7,057 bases of DNA from an uncultured Bacteroidales bacterium. Lineage in GTDB: Bacteria > Bacteroidota > Bacteroidia > Bacteroidales > UBA932. The translations under genes and the position numbers were made by a program. The stretch lies in NCBI GenBank assembly GCA_937901105.1, contig CALCHD010000174.1, positions 1 through 7,057 on the forward strand, given 5' to 3'. The notes under the pieces were generated by a model. The model did no database searches. It was not told where the DNA came from and saw only the letters and a program-made list of their open reading frames with translations. Positions 1-5,438 of the stretch are shown one piece after another; within the stretch, counting starts at the first letter, position 1, and each line of letters starts with the position of its first letter.

Positions 1-468
1 GGATATTTGTTTGAGACCACTTTCAAACGTGAGGTATATTCAGACCTTACCGGTGAGCGCGGATCTTTGATGGGTGCTATCCAGGGATTGTTTGCAGCAC
101 AGTATGAGACTTTGAGAGAAAACGGACATACCCCTTCAGAGGCTTTCAATGAGACTGTTGAGGAGCTTTCGCAGAGCCTTATGCCGCTAATTGCTGAGAA
201 CGGTATGGACTGGATGTATGCAAACTGCTCTACAACTGCACAGAGAGGTGCCCTTGACTGGTGGAAAAAATTCCGCGATGCCACCAAACCTGTATTCAAT
301 GAGCTTTACAACGAGGTGAAATGCGGTAACGAGGCACAGATCTCCATTGACTCAAACAGCAAGCCTGATTATAGGGTAAAACTTGAGGCTGAGCTTAAGG
401 AAATGAGAGAGAGTGAGATGTGGCAGGCAGGCGCAACTGTAAGATCGTTGCGTCCGGAGAACAACTAA
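1..468 (+). CDS. ilvC: Ketol-acid reductoisomerase, C-terminal part (5' end outside window)
   Basis: IlvC catalyses the Mg2+- and NAD(P)H-dependent isomerisation and reduction of acetolactate or acetohydroxybutyrate, the second common step of valine/leucine and isoleucine synthesis, in the cytoplasm. Only the last 155 codons are present; the frame is open from base 1, and the TTG at 7 is an internal Leu codon, not a start. This part is the all-helical, knotted C-terminal domain. Visible active-site residues, numbered from the first codon here, are D15 and E19 in SDLTGERG, E51 and E55 in NETVEEL, and S77 in CSTTAQRG. They match the metal- and substrate-binding Asp/Glu/Ser set of the family. 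The Rossmann NAD(P)H domain lies upstream of the window, so cofactor preference cannot be read. The length of the visible domain suits a class I (short) enzyme. The gene leads an ilvC-ilvA-ilvE string, with ilvA starting 15 nt after its stop. Confidence 0.96.
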   Translation, partial: GYLFETTFKREVYSDLTGERGSLMGAIQGLFAAQYETLRENGHTPSEAFNETVEELSQSLMPLIAENGMDWMYANCSTTAQRGALDWWKKFRDATKPVFNELYNEVKCGNEAQISIDSNSKPDYRVKLEAELKEMRESEMWQAGATVRSLRPENN

Positions 469-483
469 TTATTTGAAGCTGTA

Positions 484-1743
484 ATGGACAATACACAATA
501 TTTTCCGCAATTGCACAAAATTTCGCAGGCAAAGATAACGTTGGGGGAGATTCTTGCCCCAACGCCTCTTGCCTCAAATCCGTATCTGAGCGGCAAGTTT
601 GGTGCAGATGTGATGTTGAAGAGGGAGGACTTGCAGATTGTACGTTCCTACAAGATTAGAGGCGCGTACAACAAGATACGCAATCTGTCAGAGCAGCAGC
701 GCCAGGCAGGTGTCGTTTGTGCAAGTGCCGGAAACCATGCCCAGGGAGTAGCATTTTCATGCAATAAGCTTGGAATACAGGGCTATATCTATATGCCAAA
801 AACCACTCCAAAGCAGAAGATTGAGCAGGTGAGGATGTTTGGCAACGGCAATATTGAGATTGTACTTTTCGGAGACAATTTTGATGAGGCAAATGCCCAG
901 GCAAAGCAGTTTGCAGCACAGGAGGGCAAGACATTCATCCCTCCGTTCGATGATCCGCAGATCATTGAAGGCCAGGCAACAATAGGCATGGAAATCCTTC
1001 ACGACACCAAGGAGACAATAGACTATATCTTCATCCCGATAGGTGGCGGCGGACTTGCTTCAGGACTTGGAGCCTGCATCAGGCAGATGAGTCCGGGAAC
1101 AAAACTGATTGGAGTGGAGCCGCAGGGAGCAAGTGGAATGAAGGAATCATTCAAGGCAGGAAAGGTTGTAGAGCTTCCAAAAATTGACAATTTTGTAGAC
1201 GGTGCTGCAGTGAGAAGAGTAGGTGACTATACCTACAACATCTGCAAGGAGGTTCTGGATGACATCATCACTGTTCCTGAAGGGGCTGTATGTTCCACTA
1301 TCCTTGAGATGTACAACAAATGCGCTATTGTAGTAGAGCCTGCTGGAGCCCTTTCGGTGGCAGCGCTTGATTTCTACAAAGAGAAGATTGCCGGCAAGAA
1401 TGTTGTTTGTGTAATCAGCGGCAGCAACAATGACATTACCCGCATGGAAGAGATAAGGGAGAGGTCATTGCTTTACAGAGGATTGAAACACTACTTTATT
1501 GTCCGTTTCCCTCAGCGTGCCGGAGCATTGAGAAGTTTCATTACAGACGTAGTTGGACCAAAAGACGACATCACACATTTCTCATACACTAAAAAGACAA
1601 GCAAGGAGAGGGGACCGGTAGTAATTGGAATTGAGCTTTCGCAGCCGGATGATTTCAATACCCTGGTGGCAAAGATGGAGGAGAACGGATTTGCATATGA
1701 GTATCTCAATGACAAACCTCATCTTTTTGAATTCCTTGTTTAA
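484..1743 (+). CDS. ilvA: Threonine ammonia-lyase (threonine deaminase), short biosynthetic form
   Basis: This PLP enzyme converts threonine to 2-oxobutyrate and ammonia, the committed step of isoleucine synthesis. The 419-residue protein has a fold-type II catalytic domain (about 15-325). The Schiff-base lysine is K57 in SYKIRGAY, the SAGNHAQG substrate loop is at 81-88, the phosphate-binding tetraglycine at 187-190, and SGSNND at 312-317 carries the serine that contacts the PLP ring nitrogen. After the EEIRERSLLYRGLKHYF linker, residues ~338-419 form one ACT-like regulatory domain. That gives the Bacillus subtilis-type layout (~420 aa) rather than the E. coli form with two regulatory subdomains (~514 aa). 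The regulatory domain argues for a biosynthetic enzyme rather than a catabolic TdcB-type one; family knowledge suggests isoleucine inhibition and valine activation, but this is not provable here. The ATG at 484 is the natural start, just ahead of the conserved N-terminus. No clear Shine-Dalgarno is seen. ilvE follows after 24 nt. Confidence 0.95.
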   Translation: MDNTQYFPQLHKISQAKITLGEILAPTPLASNPYLSGKFGADVMLKREDLQIVRSYKIRGAYNKIRNLSEQQRQAGVVCASAGNHAQGVAFSCNKLGIQGYIYMPKTTPKQKIEQVRMFGNGNIEIVLFGDNFDEANAQAKQFAAQEGKTFIPPFDDPQIIEGQATIGMEILHDTKETIDYIFIPIGGGGLASGLGACIRQMSPGTKLIGVEPQGASGMKESFKAGKVVELPKIDNFVDGAAVRRVGDYTYNICKEVLDDIITVPEGAVCSTILEMYNKCAIVVEPAGALSVAALDFYKEKIAGKNVVCVISGSNNDITRMEEIRERSLLYRGLKHYFIVRFPQRAGALRSFITDVVGPKDDITHFSYTKKTSKERGPVVIGIELSQPDDFNTLVAKMEENGFAYEYLNDKPHLFEFLV

Positions 1744-1767
1744 CTATAACTTAAAAACACTTACACT

Positions 1768-2799
1768 ATGAGCGCAACTAAAGACTGGACAAATTTGTCC
1801 TTTTCATATTCCAAAACCAATACAGTACTTACATGTCTTTATAAAGACGGAAAATGGGGCCCAATCCAGAGCCAGAGTGCAGATACTTTGAACCTTACAG
1901 TGTTCTCACCATCATTGCATTACGGAATGTCATGCTTTGAGGGGCTTAAGGCTTTCCGCGGAGCGGACGGTAAAGTTAGGATTTTCCGTCCGGATGAAAA
2001 CGCAAAAAGATTGCAGAGTTCTGCAGGATTCCTTGGTATCCCTTGTCCTTCAGAGGAGCTCTTCGTTAAAATGTGCAAGCAGGCGGTTCAGGAGAACCTG
2101 GATTTCTTGCCTCCTTACGAATTGAGGGCATCCTTGTATATCCGTCCTATACTTATCACTACAATCCCTTCAATCAACCTTGTTCCCCAGCAGGACGGTA
2201 TCCTCTTTATGGTAATCACCCTCCCTGTAGGTTCATACGCAGGCAAGGTACTTGATCCTATCAAGACCGTTATTGCAAGGGATTATGACCGTGCAGCACC
2301 TAACGGAAGCGGTTCGTTCAAGGTTGGCGGAAACTACGCATGTGCTATGTACGCAACCGGCGTTGCTGTAAAACAGGGCTACAAGGATGTATTGTTCCTC
2401 AACCCTGAGACCAAGAACATTGACGAGTTCTCATCTGCAAACTTCTTTGGAATTAAAGGGAACAAATATGTTACCCCATGTGCAAAAACAGTTCTCCCTT
2501 CCATTACCAACAAATCATTGAGGCAGGTTGCAGAGGATTTGGGTATGGAGGTTGAGCGCAGGGATATCCCGGTAGATGAACTTCCAACATTTGAGGAGGT
2601 AGGCCAGTGCGGTACTGCTGTGGTAATTACCCCTGTAAAACTTGTTGAAGACAAGGAGACCCTTGCTGCAGAGAATGTTACCGCTTCATATGCTTACAGT
2701 CAGGAGTGTGGCCCTAAGAGCCGCAAGCTCTACGAGACCCTAACCGGAATCCAGTACGGTGAGATTGAGGACAAGCACGGCTGGTGTACAATTCTGTAA
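1768..2799 (+). CDS. ilvE: Branched-chain amino acid aminotransferase
   Basis: This enzyme transfers an amino group between glutamate and the 2-oxo acids of valine, leucine and isoleucine, the last step of their synthesis and first of their breakdown. The 343-residue protein is a fold-type IV PLP enzyme of the longer BCAT type related to eukaryotic BCATs, rather than the ~309-aa E. coli IlvE type. Visible markers are HYGMSCFEGLKAFR (51-64), YIRP (124-127), the catalytic lysine K185 in GSFKVGGNYA, the PLP-binding glutamate region DEFSSANFF (219-227) with E220, and GTAVVITPV (282-290). The CXXC redox motif of mammalian BCATs is absent from that last segment (C281 precedes it and there is no second Cys). 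The start ATG lies after an A-rich leader typical of Bacteroidota. The gene is last in the ilvC-ilvA-ilvE string and is followed by a strong hairpin. Confidence 0.95.
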   Translation: MSATKDWTNLSFSYSKTNTVLTCLYKDGKWGPIQSQSADTLNLTVFSPSLHYGMSCFEGLKAFRGADGKVRIFRPDENAKRLQSSAGFLGIPCPSEELFVKMCKQAVQENLDFLPPYELRASLYIRPILITTIPSINLVPQQDGILFMVITLPVGSYAGKVLDPIKTVIARDYDRAAPNGSGSFKVGGNYACAMYATGVAVKQGYKDVLFLNPETKNIDEFSSANFFGIKGNKYVTPCAKTVLPSITNKSLRQVAEDLGMEVERRDIPVDELPTFEEVGQCGTAVVITPVKLVEDKETLAAENVTASYAYSQECGPKSRKLYETLTGIQYGEIEDKHGWCTIL

Positions 2800-2817
2800 A
2801 AATGCTTTCATAATAAG

Positions 2818-2850
2818 AGAGGGCGGCCCGTTTGTGAAGGGTTGCCCTCT
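2818..2850. terminator. Hairpin terminator between the convergent ilvE and kinase genes
   Basis: The arms 2818-2829 (AGAGGGCGGCCC) and 2839-2850 (GGGTTGCCCTCT) pair over 12 bp, with ten Watson-Crick pairs and two G-U pairs, around a 9-nt loop. The hairpin begins 18 nt after the ilvE stop codon. On the plus strand it is followed by TGTCATTT, a weak T tract; on the minus strand by CTTATTATG. It lies 49 nt beyond the end of the convergent histidine kinase gene, so it may serve both transcripts. On the minus strand the two G-U pairs become A-C mismatches, so the minus-strand RNA hairpin would be interrupted and weaker. Confidence 0.8.
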
Positions 2851-2899
2851 TGTCATTTAAGGTGTAAAGGCTATGGGGGAAACTATGTGCAATACCCTA

Positions 2900-3856
2900 T
2901 CAGTTGAAAAAGAGGGTGAACTCTGAGCCCTGTTCCGGGGTGGAGCGGGCGGTGATGTTGCCCCCGTGCAGGTGCATGATCTGTTTGCAAAGGCTCAGAC
3001 CTATGCCGCTGCCGTTTTCCTTGGTGGTGAAAAACGGGATGAATATTTTGTCAAGTACATTGGGGAGTATGCCGGGGCCGTTGTCTGAGACGGTTATGGA
3101 TACTGTTCCTGTTTCAGATACGGATGATTTTACCTGTATCTGCGGAGAGGGTACTTCTGCACATGCTTCAATGGCGTTTTTTATGAGGTTTATAAGTACT
3201 TGTTCTATTTGGTTACGGTCTGCTTTTATGGATATTTGTGGAGCAGGTTGTGCAAAACTGATGTAATCATTGGGGATAAGTTCTTCAATGCTGTTGAACA
3301 GTTCTGTCAGGCTTACTTTTTCCTTTACGGGGGCTGGGATTCTGGTTATGCGGCGGTAGTTCTCCACAAATTCCAGGAGCCCCTTGCTCCGTTTGTGGAT
3401 TACCTGCATTCCCTGCTGCATCCGGCTGTATTCCACCTCTCTGGTGCTCAGCGTTTCTGAGAGGGAGATGATGGGGGTGATGGAGTTCATTATTTCATGT
3501 CCCATTACCCTTATGAGTTTTTGCCACGATTCTATTTCGTTGGCTTCCATTGTCCGTTTTTTGTACAGCCTCATGGCCTCCCTCAACTCATCTGTGAGTT
3601 CTTCCAGTTGTGCATTCCTGTATTTGCTTCTGAAACTCAGCGCTGTATCTCCGCAGCGGATATTCTGGGAGAGTTGTTTCATAAGGCGCAGCTGTATCAT
3701 CTGCAGCCTGTAGAGATTGATTCCCAATCCTGCAATGAACAGAGCCAGGAGGATTCCTGTAAACGGCATCTTGTGGCTGAAGGCAAAGAATGCGGCGGCC
3801 GAAAGGAGTACGATGGCACAGATGTGCGCGATTACGGTTGTGGAGTATCTTTTCAT
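2900..3856 (-). CDS. Membrane sensor histidine kinase (NtrB/NtrY-like) paired with the sigma-54 regulator
   Basis: This 318-residue inner-membrane kinase is expected to autophosphorylate on H120 and pass phosphate to the response regulator encoded 9 nt upstream. Two hydrophobic helices (about 7-27 and 32-49) are separated by only a few residues, so there is no real periplasmic sensor domain. A cytoplasmic, probably helical linker (50-110) leads to the dimerisation/phosphoacceptor segment with H120-E-I-M-N124, where E121 and N124 fit the ExxN motif linked to phosphatase activity. The HATPase domain shows an N-box (N223, N227), G1 DNGPGI (258-263), an F-box FIPFFTTK (272-279) and G2 GSGIGLSL (282-289). 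All catalytic motifs are intact. I see no clear PAS or HAMP domain. The partner regulator identifies it as part of a sigma-54 two-component system. The input signal is unknown; the missing sensor domain points to the membrane itself or a membrane partner. Confidence 0.92.
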   Translation of the reverse strand: MKRYSTTVIAHICAIVLLSAAAFFAFSHKMPFTGILLALFIAGLGINLYRLQMIQLRLMKQLSQNIRCGDTALSFRSKYRNAQLEELTDELREAMRLYKKRTMEANEIESWQKLIRVMGHEIMNSITPIISLSETLSTREVEYSRMQQGMQVIHKRSKGLLEFVENYRRITRIPAPVKEKVSLTELFNSIEELIPNDYISFAQPAPQISIKADRNQIEQVLINLIKNAIEACAEVPSPQIQVKSSVSETGTVSITVSDNGPGILPNVLDKIFIPFFTTKENGSGIGLSLCKQIMHLHGGNITARSTPEQGSEFTLFFN

Positions 3857-3865
3857 TGCATTTTC

Positions 3866-5221
3866 CTATTTGAGTTTCCTGTAGAGTGCATACCTGGTTA
3901 TTCCAAGCAGTTCGGCTGCCCTGTTCATGTTGCCGTCGCTGAGCTCCATTGCACGGTCAATTGCCTGCTGTTCAAGTTCTTTAAGGTTAAGGTTTGCTGG
4001 CTCTTTCCCTTTGCTGCGCTGGGATGGTTTCAGGGCAAGGTCGTCGGGATGAAGGGATAGACCATTGCCAAGAATCACAGCCCTCTCAATAATGTGCTGC
4101 AGTTCCCTTACGTTGCCCGGCCAAGTGTATTTGAGCAGATGCTCTTTTGCCTCGCGGGTGATGCGGGGAACCTTTTTCCCGTATTTGTGGGAGTATTTCT
4201 CTGTAAAATGCTCTGCCAGGAGGATGATGTCGTTGCCCCTTTCCCTCAGAGGGGGGATGTTGAGTTCAATGGTGTTTATCCTGTAGAAGAGGTCTTCCCT
4301 GAATGTGCCGTTCTCTACCATTGCGGGGAGATCTGCATTTGTGGCACAGATTACCCTTACATCTATTTCAATTGGGGATGTCCCGCCCAAGCGGGTTATC
4401 CGTTTGGATTCCAGGGCGGTAAGGAGTTTTGCCTGGGCCTGGAGGGGGAGGTTGCCTATCTCATTGAGGAACACTGTCCCCTTGTTGGCAATTTCCATCC
4501 TTCCCGGTTTGGCCTTCTTGGCATCTGTAAATGCCCCTTTTTCGTAGCCGAAGAGTTCACTCTCAAAGAGTTGCTCGGGGATGCTTCCAAGGTCTATATG
4601 TACAAAAGGCCTGTTGTTGCGGAGCGAATTCCTGTGCAGCAGCTGGGCTATGAGGTCTTTTCCGGTGCCGTTTTCTCCCAACAGGAGCACGTTGGCATCT
4701 GTGCTGCCCAATTTTTCTGCAGTGGAGAATATTCTGCAAATGGCTTCCGATTCCCCAATTATCTGGGGTAGGGGAGTTTTTCCGTTTGCCAGCACAGCAA
4801 CCTGCTCCTCCAGTGTACCTACTTCTTTCCTGCTCCTTCTCAATTTTATTCCCGACGAAAGTGTTGCCAGCAGTTTTTCATTCTCCCAAGGTTTTGTAAT
4901 GAAATCGGTTGCTCCCGATTTGATGGCCCTCACAGCCTTTTCGGTATCTGAGTATGCTGTCATGAGGATAACCACGGCATCCTTGTCTGTCTTGAGTATT
5001 TTTTCCAGCCATTCAAACCCCTCCTGGCCGCTGATGGCATCCTTACGGAAGTTCATGTCGAGGAGGATGATGTCGGGAAGATACTCTTTCATGAAGAAAT
5101 CTATCTTCTCCGGGGTTTTGGCTACACGAATTTTTTCTGCATATGGCTCCAGAAGCAGATTGAGGGCAAAGAGGACATCCTCGTTGTCGTCAACTACCAG
5201 TACCTTTCCTAAATTTTCCAT
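3866..5221 (-). CDS. Sigma-54-dependent response regulator, NtrC/AtoC family
   Basis: This 451-residue activator should open sigma-54 holoenzyme promoters by ATP hydrolysis after phosphorylation. The receiver domain (about 5-122) has the acidic pair D11-D12, phosphoacceptor D55, T88 and K110. The AAA+ domain (about 153-390) has Walker A GENGTGKD (182-189), the sigma-54 contact loop at 229-234, Walker B at 250-254, sensor I ATN (293-295), arginine-finger region FREDLFYR (307-314) and WPGNVREL (367-374). A Fis-type helix-turn-helix (about 413-451) ends the protein. Two oddities stand out: the contact loop reads GAFTDA, not GAFTGA, and Walker B reads FLNE, not FLDE (N253). The start ATG at 5221 follows a purine-rich AAAGGGAAAT and sits directly before the receiver fold. 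The gene leads the unit with the kinase and is divergent from the permease, its most probable target. The full length argues against decay. Confidence 0.94.
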   Translation of the reverse strand: MENLGKVLVVDDNEDVLFALNLLLEPYAEKIRVAKTPEKIDFFMKEYLPDIILLDMNFRKDAISGQEGFEWLEKILKTDKDAVVILMTAYSDTEKAVRAIKSGATDFITKPWENEKLLATLSSGIKLRRSRKEVGTLEEQVAVLANGKTPLPQIIGESEAICRIFSTAEKLGSTDANVLLLGENGTGKDLIAQLLHRNSLRNNRPFVHIDLGSIPEQLFESELFGYEKGAFTDAKKAKPGRMEIANKGTVFLNEIGNLPLQAQAKLLTALESKRITRLGGTSPIEIDVRVICATNADLPAMVENGTFREDLFYRINTIELNIPPLRERGNDIILLAEHFTEKYSHKYGKKVPRITREAKEHLLKYTWPGNVRELQHIIERAVILGNGLSLHPDDLALKPSQRSKGKEPANLNLKELEQQAIDRAMELSDGNMNRAAELLGITRYALYRKLK

Positions 5222-5238
5222 ATTTCCCTTTGGTTTCC

Positions 5239-5248
5239 TTTGTGCAAA
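5239..5248. promoter_or_regulatory. Third TTTGYGCAMA half-site, overlapping the regulator's own promoter
   Basis: TTTGTGCAAA at 5239-5248 matches the right half-sites of the two upstream palindromes (TTTGCGCACA at 5280-5289 and TTTGTGCACA at 5301-5310) in at least eight of ten positions. It starts 41 nt before the first, close to four helical turns. It is also part of a small inverted repeat, CTTTG-TG-CAAAG (5238-5249). It overlaps the likely -7 element of the regulator gene, so a protein bound here could repress that promoter. The role is inferred, and a 10-bp match alone could be chance. Confidence 0.35.
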
Positions 5249-5252
5249 GATA
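5245..5252 (-). promoter_or_regulatory. Putative Bacteroidota -7 element for the regulator-kinase unit
   Basis: Read on the minus strand, 5252-5245 is TATCTTTG, an exact match to the Bacteroidota primary-sigma -7 consensus TAnnTTTG. Transcription would begin near 5238-5240, giving a leader of about 17-20 nt before the ATG at 5221. The expected -33 TTTG is not present at the usual ~19-nt spacing, where the sequence reads CATT. The promoter may therefore be weak. The palindrome at 5273-5290 would abut the -33 position. Confidence 0.45.
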
Positions 5253-5272
5253 ATGTATTGTTGCGGTTAAAA

Positions 5273-5290
5273 ATGTGCGTTTGCGCACAT
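5273..5290. promoter_or_regulatory. Palindromic operator, distal upstream activating site (UAS1)
   Basis: ATGTGCG-TTTG-CGCACAT is a perfect 7-bp inverted repeat with a 4-nt spacer, centred at 5281.5. That is about 110 bp upstream of the predicted sigma-54 start (near 5392), a normal position for an NtrC-family enhancer. The adjacent regulator with a Fis-type dimeric DNA-binding domain is the obvious candidate binder. An alternative is a CRP/FNR-family protein, because TGTG-N8-CACA has the same outer geometry as TGTGA-N6-TCACA, although the inner A/T of that consensus are absent. Confidence 0.6.
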
Positions 5291-5312
5291 AATGTGTTTG
5301 TTTGTGCACATT
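5291..5312. promoter_or_regulatory. Palindromic operator, proximal upstream activating site (UAS2)
   Basis: AATGTG (5291-5296) and CACATT (5307-5312) form a 6-bp inverted repeat with a 10-nt spacer, and the right arm lies within the palindrome TGTGCACA (5303-5310). The centre is near 5301.5, about 90 bp upstream of the predicted sigma-54 start. It shares ATGTG, an internal TTTG and CACAT with the neighbouring palindrome, and its right half-site starts exactly 21 nt after the matching one there. Tandem, helically phased sites are typical for cooperative binding by NtrC-type dimers. The two sites differ by 2 nt in spacer length, which weakens the match. Confidence 0.55.
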
Positions 5313-5365
5313 GTTTTATTTTTGCCTGTTTCTGTATCTTGCAGATAATGAGTGGAGTGTACTTT

Positions 5366-5380
5366 TGGCATGTATTTGGC
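5366..5380 (+). promoter_or_regulatory. Sigma-54 (RpoN) promoter, -24/-12, for the permease gene
   Basis: TGGCATGTATTTGGC fits the sigma-54 consensus TGGCAYRNNNNTTGC with one mismatch (TGGC for TTGC). The invariant GG (5367-5368) and GC (5379-5380) are separated by exactly 10 nt. Transcription would start near 5392, leaving a ~47-nt A/T-rich leader before the permease ATG at 5439. It points away from a gene for a sigma-54 activator, and inverted repeats lie at -110 and -90. The combination makes this much more credible than the match alone. Confidence 0.7.
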
Positions 5381-5415
5381 CTTATGGGTTTGGGTGAATA
5401 ATTGGCATTTATAGT

Positions 5416-5423
5416 TAAATTTG
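5416..5423 (+). promoter_or_regulatory. Possible alternative primary-sigma -7 element for the permease gene
   Basis: TAAATTTG at 5416-5423 matches the Bacteroidota -7 consensus TAnnTTTG. The position 19 nt upstream reads GGTG, a poor -33 element; the nearest TTTG is 23 nt upstream (5389-5392). Transcription from here would leave a leader of only about 10 nt. In such A/T-rich sequence the match may be accidental, but it could give low constitutive expression beside the sigma-54 promoter. Confidence 0.25.
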
Positions 5424-5438
5424 AAAATCAAATAATCC

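Noticed and set aside
7..9. TTG as the start codon of a 153-codon gene
   Set aside because: The frame is open to base 1 and the protein begins in the middle of ketol-acid reductoisomerase, so the TTG is internal.
3497..4060. A 187-codon plus-strand open frame spanning the kinase/regulator junction
   Set aside because: No family resemblance; it overlaps two conserved minus-strand genes and has no promoter-like context.
4094..4771. A 225-codon plus-strand open frame antisense to the AAA+ domain
   Set aside because: Rich in Cys, Gly and Phe in the manner of an antisense shadow, with no recognisable motif; the minus-strand gene here has all the sigma-54 activator motifs.
4581..5270. A 229-codon plus-strand open frame antisense to the regulator, reaching into the intergenic region
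   Set aside because: It lies opposite the receiver and early AAA+ domains of a clearly conserved protein, its translation is low-complexity (Ser/Phe/Leu-rich) and resembles no family I know. It is best explained as a shadow frame.
5403..5417. A second TGGCAT that could be a sigma-54 -24 element
   Set aside because: The -12 position reads TA instead of GC, so the invariant GC is missing.
5425..5437. AATCAA-like sequence resembling an IHF site
   Set aside because: The TTR part of the consensus is not met, and it lies downstream of the sigma-54 promoter rather than between enhancer and promoter.
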